Origin: an uncultured Curtobacterium sp.
GTDB taxonomy: Bacteria; Actinomycetota; Actinomycetes; Actinomycetales; Microbacteriaceae
Direction: 5' to 3'
Length of the DNA: 18,392 bases
NCBI GenBank assembly: GCA_913774725.1
Contig: CAJYIG010000325.1
Span: forward strand, 1 to 18,392
This document shows positions 1 to 6,518 of this stretch, one piece after another; within the stretch, counting starts at the first letter, position 1, and each line of letters starts with the position of its first letter. The notes under the pieces were generated by a model. That model ran no database searches, was not told the origin of the DNA, and saw only the letters and a list, made by a program, of their open reading frames with translations. A program made the position numbers and the translations under genes.

Positions 1-548
1 GGCTGCTGCAGCTCACGATGATCGCGGCGCAGGTCTCCGTGTCCGCCCACGAGGCCGGGGTCTACGCGGCCGCGTTCACCCTCGCGACACCGGCCTCGAT
101 GGTCGGGCAGGCACTGGGTCAGGTGCTCGTGCCGGCGTTCGCGCACCGGTCGGACGGCGGGTCGCTGCGCTCGCGCGGGGTGCTCGTGCTCGTCGGGGGC
201 TTCACCGCGGCGACGGCCGTGGTGTTCGGGCTCGTGGCGTGGCTCGCCGGGTGGTTCCTGCCGCTCGTCTACCCGGCAGAGGGTGCCGAGGCCGTCGCAG
301 ACCTGCGGTACCTGATGGTCGGCGTGTGGGTGTTCACGGTCGGGCTCGTCCCCGCGGCACTGCTGCTCGCGTCGGGGCGGTCACGGCAGGTGGCGCTGGC
401 GTCGGTCGCGGGGTTCGTCGTCGGGGTCGTGCTCATGGCGGTGCTCGCGCCGACGTGGGGTGTGGCCGGGGGCACCACGGGGTTCCTGGTGGGGAGTGCG
501 GTGAACCTCGTCACGGTGGTGGTGCTGGGGCTGCGTCGGGCGCGATAG
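1..548 (+). CDS. Polysaccharide flippase, MOP/Wzx-like (3' part)
   Basis: The reading frame is already open at base 3, so this is the C-terminal part (about 182 residues) of a larger integral membrane protein. Hydrophobic segments alternate with short polar loops, and the stretch beginning EAGVYAAAFTLATPASMVGQALGQ resembles the late transmembrane region of oligosaccharide flippases of the MOP superfamily (Wzx/RfbX type), which move lipid-linked glycans across the cytoplasmic membrane. The protein ends in a short basic tail (LGLRRAR) at a TAG stop. An ATG at 18 lies in frame but falls inside the conserved membrane region, so it is unlikely to be the true start. The N-terminal half and any glycan-biosynthesis neighbours lie outside the window, so the substrate cannot be inferred. 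Confidence 0.75.
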   Translation, partial: LLQLTMIAAQVSVSAHEAGVYAAAFTLATPASMVGQALGQVLVPAFAHRSDGGSLRSRGVLVLVGGFTAATAVVFGLVAWLAGWFLPLVYPAEGAEAVADLRYLMVGVWVFTVGLVPAALLLASGRSRQVALASVAGFVVGVVLMAVLAPTWGVAGGTTGFLVGSAVNLVTVVVLGLRRAR

Positions 549-550
549 TT

Positions 551-576
551 TGTTATGAAACACTTCTTTCATAACA
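551..576. promoter_or_regulatory. AT-rich 26-bp inverted repeat, probable operator
   Basis: TGTTATGAAA (551-560) and TTTCATAACA (567-576) are perfect reverse complements separated by the 6 bases CACTTC. The element is strikingly AT-rich against its surroundings and ends 15 bases before the ATPase start codon, just ahead of its ribosome binding site. There is no T-run after the second arm and transcription continues into the ATPase gene, so an operator for a dimeric repressor is a better fit than a terminator. The bound protein is unknown. Confidence 0.6.
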
Positions 577-591
577 GATCATCGGAGGATC

Positions 592-1728
592 GTGCAGCCG
601 AGCCCTTACACGCCGGGTGAGATCGCCCGCGCTGTTCCTGGTCGCGCGCACCAACTCGCGGAGTTGGACGAGCGCCTGTCCGTCCTGGTCGACCTCCGCC
701 GCCTGGTGGGTCGGATCAGGGTCGATCATGCCGCCCGTGGCTTCGGCAAGACCTCCTTGCTCCGCGAGTACCAACGCCGTGCCGTCCTCCGGGGAGCGAA
801 CACCGTGTGGGTGACCGCAGGTGAGACCCCGGGGCTCATCCGTCAGATCGTCGATGAGTTGCAGCGGAACGATGACGCCGCTGGTACGGCGCTGCGCGAC
901 AGGGTCGACTCGGTCCGACTCTCCTTGGGAGTCCCGGGGATCGCGACCGCGACGGGGACCTTCCGAGCTGCTGCTCAGGACGACGAGAGCGCCGTCACGG
1001 GCGCCCGCGCGTTCGAGGACGTCATCCGCGCTGCCACCGCCGAGCGTCCGCTCGTGATCCTCGTCGACGAGATCCAGTCGGCTGACGCAGCCGGCCTCCG
1101 CACCTTGGTGTACGCCTGGCAACATCTCCAAGCCGAAGGCGCGGACGTCCCGGCCGCCGTGTTCGCAGCCGGACTCCCCAACGCACCGGAGACCATCGCA
1201 GAGGTCGTCACCTTCAGCGAGCGCCTCGCCTACCGGCCGCTCGGTCCTCTGCATCGCGACGCGGAAGAGATCGCCCTGGTCGGACCAGCTCGTCTCCTCG
1301 GCGTGCAGTGGAGTCCGGAAGCCGTCGATCGAGCCTTGACGATCGCGCAGGGCTACCCGTACTCCGTGCAGCTGATCGCCGACGCGACGTGGACGGCTGC
1401 CGGACGACCGGACCCGGGAACGATCATCGACGTCCGGTCCGTGGAACTGGGCCAGCACTCGATGCAGGCGGACCTCGATGCTCTCTTCCGCGCCCGGTGG
1501 TCCGCCTGCTCGAACTCGGAACGACGCATGCTGACCGCCATGGCGGAGCTCGGCGACGGTCCGCAGTCCCGATCGTCGATCGCGGCTGCACTGGAGACCG
1601 GGACGAACCAGCTCTCGACACCGCGGGCGAGGCTCATCGACAAGGGCCTGGTCCAACCCGCCGACCGGGGGATGCTCGAGTTCACCATCCCTGGGTTCGC
1701 TGCCTTCATCCGGGCAGAGCAGTCCTGA
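592..1728 (+). CDS. AAA ATPase, Orc1/Cdc6-like with winged helix
   Basis: This is a 378-residue ATP-binding protein of the actinobacterial family that starts with a PYTPG segment, continues with an AAA domain and ends in a winged helix. The Walker A region is at residues 47-54 (AARGFGKT; the first glycine of GxxGxGKT is alanine here). Walker B is LVDEIQ with D159 and E160. AGLPN, YRPLGPL and GYPYSVQLI match the sensor and lid segments of the family. Residues about 300-375 (SNSERRMLTAMAELGDG, then RARLIDKGLV) look like a winged-helix DNA-binding domain. The GTG start at 592 is supported by GGAGG at 584-588 and by the family-typical N-terminus. Leucine TTG codons are unusually frequent (at least six in frame), unlike the neighbours, which suggests transfer. 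The cellular role of the family is not established. Confidence 0.85.
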   Translation: MQPSPYTPGEIARAVPGRAHQLAELDERLSVLVDLRRLVGRIRVDHAARGFGKTSLLREYQRRAVLRGANTVWVTAGETPGLIRQIVDELQRNDDAAGTALRDRVDSVRLSLGVPGIATATGTFRAAAQDDESAVTGARAFEDVIRAATAERPLVILVDEIQSADAAGLRTLVYAWQHLQAEGADVPAAVFAAGLPNAPETIAEVVTFSERLAYRPLGPLHRDAEEIALVGPARLLGVQWSPEAVDRALTIAQGYPYSVQLIADATWTAAGRPDPGTIIDVRSVELGQHSMQADLDALFRARWSACSNSERRMLTAMAELGDGPQSRSSIAAALETGTNQLSTPRARLIDKGLVQPADRGMLEFTIPGFAAFIRAEQS

Positions 1729-1781
1729 CCACTTCACGGCAGGGACTCCCCGAGCGGCGCTGATCATCGGCGCGGGGCTCG

Positions 1782-2867
1782 TCAGCCGGATGCCGCGAGT
1801 CCCACGTGCGGCTCCAGCCACGCCATGCCCGCGGCGAGCGCGTCGCTCGCCATGGCCCAGTCGTGCCGCGCCCCCGGCAGCACCCACGTCGTGACGTGCA
1901 TCCCGACCGCAGCCGCCCGCGCGGCCACGACGGGCATCGCCGGACCGTACTTGTGGTCGAGCGCCGCCGCGGTGAAGAACGCCGCCGTCGCGGGGTAGCG
2001 CCCGTGGCGCGCCATCATCGCCAGCGGTTGGGCCGCCCGGTACGCCGCCGCGTCCCCCGAGAAGCCGAGGGCGATCGTCCGCGCCGCGTTCCCGAGGGTG
2101 GGACCGAGTTCGCCCGATACGTCGACGATGTTGCCGTAGCGCGCGGGGTCGCCGGCGCCGAGCTGGATCGCGCAGGTGCCGCCCTGCGAGAACCCGCCGA
2201 TCATCCACGCAGCGGCTCCCGTCTGCACGCGCAGGTGGCTCGTGATCCAGGCGGGGACGTCGTGCTCGAGGTACGTGCTGCTGTTGCCGAGCGGACCGTC
2301 GATGCACATCGGGTTGCCGGACTGCGGCCCGAGCTGGTCCGGGACGACGACGATCGGTGCGAGTCCGCGGTTCAGAGATGCGATCGCGTCCATCGTCTGC
2401 GCGATGTGCCCGGCGGTCTCGAGGTCGTCCGGCCCTGCCCCTCGGGACTGGCCCGCCATCAGCACCGCCACGGGCAGCGGTGGCGGGTCGGCGACCAGTG
2501 CCGCCGGCGGGAGCCAGAGGAGTGCGTCCCGCGCGACGAAGTGCGAGGTGGTGCCGGGGACCGCGACGCGGAGCAGGCGCCCCTGCTGCGGCAGGTCAGC
2601 GGGTGGCTCCCAGGTCGTCGCGAGGTCGACGCTCGACGGCTCGTCCGCCTCGGGTCGCTCCGCCGCGGGGATGCCGAGCGGGCTGGTCCCCGCGGTCGGG
2701 GTGCTCCTCGGGGCGGTCCGGGACGCGCTCGGCGCCGGAGCAGCCACGGCGGACCCGTCCGGTCGCGACGAACGCACGGCGACCAGGGTGAGCGCCACCG
2801 AGACGGCCGCGACCACCAGGACGACGACGACCCACGTCACGACACCGGAACGACGGACCTGCTGCAC
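1782..2867 (-). CDS. Exported esterase, alpha/beta-hydrolase fold
   Basis: The 361-residue protein has an N-terminal hydrophobic segment at about residues 9-28, preceded by arginines, which acts as a signal peptide or signal anchor. A Pro/Ser/Thr/Ala-rich linker to about residue 85 follows, then a putative-esterase (esterase D/antigen 85-like) domain. The nucleophile elbow is GFSQG with Ser227; likely triad partners are Asp304 (ALDHKYGP) and His335 (GARHDW). The only two cysteines of the catalytic domain, Cys188 and Cys232, are conserved in the paralogue at 14794-16095, suggesting a disulfide outside the membrane. The substrate is unknown; relatives act on acyl esters or transfer acyl groups to sugars. 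The GTG start lies 7 nt after a TACGCT hexamer and has no Shine-Dalgarno sequence, so the mRNA is probably leaderless. The gene lies 95 bp downstream of the lacI-type gene on the same strand. Confidence 0.85.
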   Translation of the reverse strand: MQQVRRSGVVTWVVVVLVVAAVSVALTLVAVRSSRPDGSAVAAPAPSASRTAPRSTPTAGTSPLGIPAAERPEADEPSSVDLATTWEPPADLPQQGRLLRVAVPGTTSHFVARDALLWLPPAALVADPPPLPVAVLMAGQSRGAGPDDLETAGHIAQTMDAIASLNRGLAPIVVVPDQLGPQSGNPMCIDGPLGNSSTYLEHDVPAWITSHLRVQTGAAAWMIGGFSQGGTCAIQLGAGDPARYGNIVDVSGELGPTLGNAARTIALGFSGDAAAYRAAQPLAMMARHGRYPATAAFFTAAALDHKYGPAMPVVAARAAAVGMHVTTWVLPGARHDWAMASDALAAGMAWLEPHVGLAASG

Positions 2868-2874
2868 GTGTCGG

Positions 2875-2880
2875 AGCGTA
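2875..2880 (-). promoter_or_regulatory. -10 hexamer TACGCT of esterase, leaderless start
   Basis: TACGCT on the minus strand ends 7 nt before the GTG at 2867, so transcription would start at or next to the start codon. The identical hexamer precedes the lacI-type gene. No clear -35 element is visible. Confidence 0.55.
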
Positions 2881-2962
2881 GGGAGCGTCTCCGGGAGCAG
2901 ACGGTGGTGCGGGCCCTCGGCACTGAGGGAACCACCAGCCCGTCCTCAGCCGGGCGTCGCGG

Positions 2963-4117
2963 TCAACCGCCGATCGCCCGGCGAACCGGCCCTGTCGTGT
3001 CGCCGATCCGCAGCTCCGACCGGAAGGCCGCCGGCTGCGGCTCGGCCCCCTCGAGCATCGCGAGCGCGGCACGAGCGGCGGCCCGACCCTTCTGCTCGAA
3101 CGGCTGCACCAGGGTCGTGAGCTGCCGGATCGGCGACCGGTGGAGCAGGCTGTCGTCCACGGTGATGCCGTCGAACCCGATGACGCTCACGTCCTCGGGC
3201 ACCCGGAGTCCGGCGTCGAGCGCTGCCGAGACGACCCCGACGGCGAGCAGGTCGCTCTGCGCCACGACGGCTGTGGGCGTGGGCGCCCCCTCGGCGAACA
3301 GCGTCTGCCCGGCGACCCGGCCGTCCTCGACCGAACTCCCCGCGGCCTCGATCGCGGGTGCGTCCGGGTAGACCTCACGGACACCGCGGAGCCGCTCGAG
3401 CGTCGTGTGGGCGACGCCCGACGCCTCGCGGACAGCGTCGACCGGACCGCAGCGCCGCTCGGCGTCGAGCGGCAGGGTCACGATCGTCACGGCGGTGTGG
3501 CCGAGGTCGGCGAGGTACGACGCAGCCCGGTGCGAGGCATCGCGGTTGTCGAGCTGGACGGGCACGGCGCCCTCGATGTCGTCCGCCTCGATGGCCACGA
3601 CGGGGATCTGCCGGCGTCGGAGCACGGCGACCGCGGGGTCGATCCGGACGTTGCACCCGACCAGGACCACGGCGTCCATCGGTGCGTCCACGATCGGTCC
3701 GGCGCCCTGCTCGTCGTCGAGTGGGCTGCGTACGAGGAGCAGGGAGGCGCCCGCCTCGCCGGCGACCTCGGCGATGCCGTCGAGCGTCAGGACGTTCACC
3801 GGGTCGCGGAAGGCGTCCCTCAGGCGCTCGTCCATCACCACGCCGATGACCCCGGAGCGGCCGCGGCGGAGCGAACGCGCCCGCGGGTCCGGACCCCCGT
3901 AGCCGAGCTCGGCGGCGGCGGCCAGCACGCGGGCCTTCGCGTCGTCGGACACCGGGCCGGCACCGCTGAAGGCGAGGGAGGCGGTCGAGGGCGCGACCCC
4001 TGCCGCCCGTGCGACCGCTGCGAGGGTCGGCCTCGGCCCACGGCGCGCCGGACCGTCGGCGTGGTCGCGGGGGTTCGTCGCCCCGGACGCGCCGGGTGCT
4101 GTTGCCGGGTGGTCCAT
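2963..4117 (-). CDS. LacI-family transcriptional regulator
   Basis: This 384-residue protein is about 40 residues longer than typical LacI proteins because of a Gly/Pro/Ala/Arg-rich N-terminal extension (residues 1-28). The helix-turn-helix is at about 31-52 (TLAAVARAAGVAPSTASLAF), followed by the hinge helix and a periplasmic-binding-protein-like effector domain (about 85-384) with family motifs such as VIGVVMDE, DAVVLVG, AVVAQSDLLAVGVV and VPEDVSVIGFDG. It should bind the perfect palindrome at 4141-4164 as a dimer and control both itself and the divergent MFS transporter. The ligand is probably a small sugar or related solute, but this cannot be read from the sequence. The ATG lies 8 nt after a TACGCT hexamer without a Shine-Dalgarno sequence. 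Confidence 0.92.
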   Translation of the reverse strand: MDHPATAPGASGATNPRDHADGPARRGPRPTLAAVARAAGVAPSTASLAFSGAGPVSDDAKARVLAAAAELGYGGPDPRARSLRRGRSGVIGVVMDERLRDAFRDPVNVLTLDGIAEVAGEAGASLLLVRSPLDDEQGAGPIVDAPMDAVVLVGCNVRIDPAVAVLRRRQIPVVAIEADDIEGAVPVQLDNRDASHRAASYLADLGHTAVTIVTLPLDAERRCGPVDAVREASGVAHTTLERLRGVREVYPDAPAIEAAGSSVEDGRVAGQTLFAEGAPTPTAVVAQSDLLAVGVVSAALDAGLRVPEDVSVIGFDGITVDDSLLHRSPIRQLTTLVQPFEQKGRAAARAALAMLEGAEPQPAAFRSELRIGDTTGPVRRAIGG

Positions 4118-4130
4118 CGCCCGTTAGCGT
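4102..4130 (+). promoter_or_regulatory. Predicted promoter of MFS transporter
   Basis: TTGCCG (4102-4107) and TAGCGT (4125-4130) are separated by 17 bp, a good sigma-70-type arrangement. Transcription would begin near 4137-4139, immediately before the 24-bp palindrome, so a bound LacI dimer would block initiation or early elongation. Confidence 0.5.
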
Positions 4131-4131
4131 A
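4126..4131 (-). promoter_or_regulatory. -10 hexamer TACGCT of lacI-type gene
   Basis: TACGCT on the minus strand overlaps by five bases the plus-strand -10 of the divergent promoter, and ends 8 nt before the ATG at 4117, predicting a leaderless message. The palindrome at 4141-4164 would overlap its -35 region, consistent with autoregulation. Confidence 0.55.
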
Positions 4132-4140
4132 GTCACACGA

Positions 4141-4164
4141 TCCGGTCGAATCGATTCGACCGGA
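4141..4164. promoter_or_regulatory. Perfect 24-bp palindrome, LacI-family operator
   Basis: The half-site TCCGGTCGAATC is followed directly by its exact reverse complement, centred on a CG step at 4152/4153. LacI-family operators are typically palindromes with a central CG, and this one sits between the divergent lacI-type and MFS genes. Symmetry ends at bases 4140 and 4165. Confidence 0.85.
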
Positions 4165-4228
4165 CAGCCCGAAGCAGGGACGCCCGACCGGCGACCGCCA
4201 CGACCAGCACGAGACCGGAAAGCTCCGC

Positions 4229-5587
4229 ATGACGACGACGTCCACCCGATCCGCCCCGACGACCCGCACCTGGATCATCGCGGTCTTCGTGGCCTTCACG
4301 CTGTCCGGCCTCGCCATCGCCACCTGGCTCGGACGCATCCCCAGTGTGCGCGACTCGCTCGGCGCCACCACGTTCGAGATGGGCCTGCTCGTGCTCGGCA
4401 TGGCCGTCGGCTCGATCGGCGGCCTGACCTTCGCCGGACACATCGTCGCGAAGGTCGGTGCACGGCGTGGTGTCCAGGTGGCCTCGGTCTGCCTGGCGGT
4501 CGGTCTCGTCTTCGCCGGGTTCGCCGTCACCTACGGCTGGGGCTTCGCGGCGATCTGGGTCGGTCTCATCGCGTTCGGGTTCGGCAACGGCCTGGTCGAC
4601 GTGTCGATGAACGTCTCCGGCGCCGCCGCCGAGAAGGCCGGCGGCCGCACGATCATGCCCCTGTTCCACGCCGCGTTCAGCGTGGGGACGCTCGCCGGCG
4701 CGGGTCTCGGTGCCCTGACCGAGGCGCTCGAGGTCCCGGTCGTCCTGCACTTCGCGGTGCTCGGCGTCGTGGTGTGCCTCGTCATGCTCGCCGCGGCATC
4801 GCGCTTCGGTGACGAGCACCGGTACGAGGAGCACGAGTCCACCGCGACCAGCCCGACGCCGGTGCAGCTCACGCGCTGGCAGGTGTGGGCGCAGCCGTCG
4901 ACACTCCTCATCGGCGTGATCGTGCTCGGCATGGCGCTGGCCGAGGGCTCGGCGAACGACTGGCTGCCCCTCGCGATGATCGACGGTCACGGGCTCGACA
5001 ACGCCGCCGGCTCCGCCGTGCTCACGGTGTTCCTCGCCGCGATGACCGCCGGTCGGATCGCCGGCAGCCCGCTCATCGACCGGTTCGGCCGCGTGCCCGT
5101 GCTCCGCGTGAGCGCCGCCGTCGCCGTGGTCGGCCTCGGGCTGCTCATCTTCGTGGACGTCATCCCGATCGCGATCGTCGGCGTGGTGCTCTGGGGGCTC
5201 GGCGCGAGCCTCGGCTTCCCGATGGGCATGTCCGCCGCAGCCGACGACCCCCGCTCGGCAGCGCTCAAGGTCAGCGCGGTCGCGACGATCGGCTACGTGG
5301 CGTTCCTCGCCGGCCCGCCGCTGATCGGGTTCCTCGGCGAGCACATCGGCCTGCTCGGTGCCCTGCTCGTGGTGTTCGTGTTCATCATCGCCGCGGGCCT
5401 GGCGTCGGGCGCGGCGCGGGAGACCGGCGCAGCCGCGGAGACGCTGCGGAGGCGGCGCGCGGAGAGGACCGGCCACGCTCCGGGACGCGACGCAGCCGAC
5501 GGGGGCGAGCCGCGCCTCCCGGCCGAGCCGACGGACGACACGATGGCGGACCCGGCCGCGTCCGGTGGGACGCGCACCGACCGTTAG
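4229..5587 (+). CDS. MFS transporter under LacI control
   Basis: This 452-residue major facilitator has about 12 hydrophobic segments between residues 12 and 395. Loop motifs typical of the superfamily are present, such as GRIPSVRDSLG after helix 1, GHIVAKVGARRGVQ between helices 2 and 3, and GSPLIDRFGRVPVLR in the second half. Residues about 400-452 form a hydrophilic, low-complexity Ala/Arg/Glu/Asp tail beyond the usual end of the fold. It is transcribed divergently from the LacI-type gene across a perfect operator, so it probably imports or exports the regulator's ligand or a related compound. A weak ribosome binding site (GGAAAG, 4217-4222) precedes the ATG after a roughly 90-nt leader, in contrast to the leaderless neighbours. 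Its TAG stop is part of the next gene's -10 hexamer. Confidence 0.88.
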   Translation: MTTTSTRSAPTTRTWIIAVFVAFTLSGLAIATWLGRIPSVRDSLGATTFEMGLLVLGMAVGSIGGLTFAGHIVAKVGARRGVQVASVCLAVGLVFAGFAVTYGWGFAAIWVGLIAFGFGNGLVDVSMNVSGAAAEKAGGRTIMPLFHAAFSVGTLAGAGLGALTEALEVPVVLHFAVLGVVVCLVMLAAASRFGDEHRYEEHESTATSPTPVQLTRWQVWAQPSTLLIGVIVLGMALAEGSANDWLPLAMIDGHGLDNAAGSAVLTVFLAAMTAGRIAGSPLIDRFGRVPVLRVSAAVAVVGLGLLIFVDVIPIAIVGVVLWGLGASLGFPMGMSAAADDPRSAALKVSAVATIGYVAFLAGPPLIGFLGEHIGLLGALLVVFVFIIAAGLASGAARETGAAAETLRRRRAERTGHAPGRDAADGGEPRLPAEPTDDTMADPAASGGTRTDR

Positions 5588-5590
5588 GAT
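5585..5590 (+). promoter_or_regulatory. -10 hexamer TAGGAT of nucS
   Basis: TAGGAT ends 6 nt before the GTG at 5597 and overlaps the stop codon of the upstream MFS gene (TAG, 5585-5587). There is no proper Shine-Dalgarno sequence, so a leaderless nucS transcript is predicted. Confidence 0.55.
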
Positions 5591-5596
5591 CGCCGG

Positions 5597-6292
5597 GTGC
5601 GTCTCGTCATCGCCCGCTGCTCCGTCGACTACGCCGGACGCCTGTCGGCCCACCTGCCGCTCGCGACCCGCCTGCTCATGCTCAAGGCGGACGGCTCGTT
5701 GCTCGTCCACTCGGACGGCGGCTCCTACAAGCCGCTGAACTGGATGAGCCCGCCGTGCTCGATCGAGATGACCGAGCCCGACGAGGAACAGGCGAGCGCC
5801 GGCATCACCCAGGTGTGGACGGTGACGCAGAAGAAGACGCAGGACAAGCTCATCGTCAGCCTGTACGAGGTGATCGCGGACGAGGTCCACGACCTCGGCG
5901 TCGACCCGGGCCTGGTGAAGGACGGCGTCGAGGCGCACCTGCAGCAGCTCCTGGCCGAGCAGATCGAGCTCCTGGGCGACGGGCACACCCTCATCCGCCG
6001 CGAGTACATGACGGCGATCGGTCCGGTGGACATCCTGGCGCGGGACGACGCCGGCGCCAGCGTCGCCGTCGAGATGAAGCGCAACGCGAACATCGACGCG
6101 GTCGAGCAGCTCACCCGGTACCTCGAACTGATGAACCGCGACCCGCACCTGCGGCCGGTGCAGGGCGTGCTCGCCGCACAGACGGTCGCTCCGCAGGCCC
6201 GGACGCTGGCAGAGGACCGCGGCATCCGTGTCCTCGTGCTCGACTACGACGCGATGCGCGGCATCGAGGGCGGGCACACCCGCCTGTTCTGA
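5597..6292 (+). CDS. nucS: Mismatch-specific endonuclease NucS (EndoMS)
   Basis: This 231-residue protein matches the NucS/EndoMS family over its full length. NucS cuts both strands at mismatched bases and provides the MutS/MutL-independent mismatch repair of actinobacteria and some archaea. The N-terminal DNA-binding and dimerisation part ([26 protein letters not shown]) is followed by a RecB-like nuclease core. Likely catalytic residues are Glu136 (RREYM), Asp145 (GPVDIL) and the Glu159-x-Lys161 motif (VAVEMKR). The C-terminal GHTRLF resembles the short tail that contacts the sliding clamp in this family. The gene starts with GTG 9 bp after the MFS stop, from its own predicted leaderless promoter. 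The 3' flank is a repeat-rich intergenic region. Confidence 0.96.
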   Translation: MRLVIARCSVDYAGRLSAHLPLATRLLMLKADGSLLVHSDGGSYKPLNWMSPPCSIEMTEPDEEQASAGITQVWTVTQKKTQDKLIVSLYEVIADEVHDLGVDPGLVKDGVEAHLQQLLAEQIELLGDGHTLIRREYMTAIGPVDILARDDAGASVAVEMKRNANIDAVEQLTRYLELMNRDPHLRPVQGVLAAQTVAPQARTLAEDRGIRVLVLDYDAMRGIEGGHTRLF

Positions 6293-6305
6293 GCGGTCGC
6301 GGCGC

Positions 6306-6355
6306 GCGGCTCGGCGGCTCGGCGGCTCGGCGGCTCGGCGGCTCGGCGGCTCGGC
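6306..6355. repeat. 8-bp tandem repeat (GCGGCTCG), 6.25 copies
   Basis: Six perfect consecutive copies of GCGGCTCG (6306-6353) plus two further bases start 14 bp after the nucS stop codon. Because 8 is not a multiple of 3, the array stays open in several frames and creates spurious Arg/Ala/Pro-rich repeats. The perfect copies imply recent expansion by replication slippage or selection for the array. Confidence 0.9.
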
Positions 6356-6359
6356 ACCA

Positions 6360-6407
6360 GGTTCCGGACACCACACCGGGCAACGACGCGGTGCTGTGTC
6401 CGGAACC
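6360..6407. repeat. Large intergenic inverted repeat / hairpin
   Basis: GGTTCCGGACAC (6360-6371) is perfectly complementary to GTGTCCGGAACC (6396-6407). Nested inside, CACCG (6374-6378) pairs with CGGTG (6389-6393) after a symmetric 2x2 internal loop, giving 12 + 5 bp of stem and a 10-nt loop. The right arm is reused in a second palindrome, GGAACC-A-GGTTCC (6402-6414). No T-run follows. It could end nucS transcription or be a REP-like interspersed element. Confidence 0.75.
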
Positions 6408-6414
6408 AGGTTCC

Positions 6415-6430
6415 CGGCGTCGCGACGCCG
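6415..6430. repeat. Perfect 16-bp palindrome
   Basis: CGGCGTCGCGACGCCG is its own reverse complement and lies directly after the hairpin cluster. GC-rich palindromes of this length can arise by chance in this composition, but the clustering with the two preceding inverted repeats is notable. Confidence 0.6.
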
Positions 6431-6503
6431 ACCGGCCTGGAGGCTCGCCCGCCCCCGCCGTGCGCCCTCCGGCCCGCCCCGTGGCCGGTCCCACCGCCCC
6501 GAC

Positions 6504-6509
6504 TAGGCT
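6504..6509 (+). promoter_or_regulatory. -10 hexamer TAGGCT of HAD phosphatase
   Basis: TAGGCT ends 9 nt before the ATG at 6519. The AGGA at 6514-6517 is too close to the start to act as a Shine-Dalgarno sequence, so a leaderless or near-leaderless transcript is predicted. Confidence 0.5.
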
Positions 6510-6518
6510 GGTCAGGAC

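Noticed and set aside
555..620. 21-codon ORF starting with the ATG inside the AT-rich palindrome (MKHFFHNRSS...)
   Set aside because: There is no ribosome binding site or -10 at leaderless distance, and it overlaps the well-supported ATPase start in another frame. The palindrome alone explains the sequence.
1729..1781. Possible terminator between the convergent ATPase and esterase genes
   Set aside because: Only an imperfect GC-rich pairing (around CCCCGAGCGGCGC and GGCGCGGGGC) is visible, with mismatches and no T-run; not strong enough to list.
553..2307. Long minus-strand open frame (over 500 codons) across the ATPase and esterase genes
   Set aside because: It runs antisense through two well-supported genes, is Arg/Gly/Asp-rich without family character, and is expected from GC-rich codon bias on the opposite strand.
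4133..6376. Minus-strand open frame of about 750 codons opposite the MFS and nucS genes
   Set aside because: It is antisense to clear MFS and nucS genes, its composition is low-complexity (Arg, Asp, Glu, His), and its start region lies in the octamer repeat, which is open in several frames.
6306..6430. Possible CRISPR-like or attachment-site structure
   Set aside because: The octamers are contiguous without spacers, and no cas genes, integrase or tRNA are present; tandem repeat plus palindromes is the simpler description.
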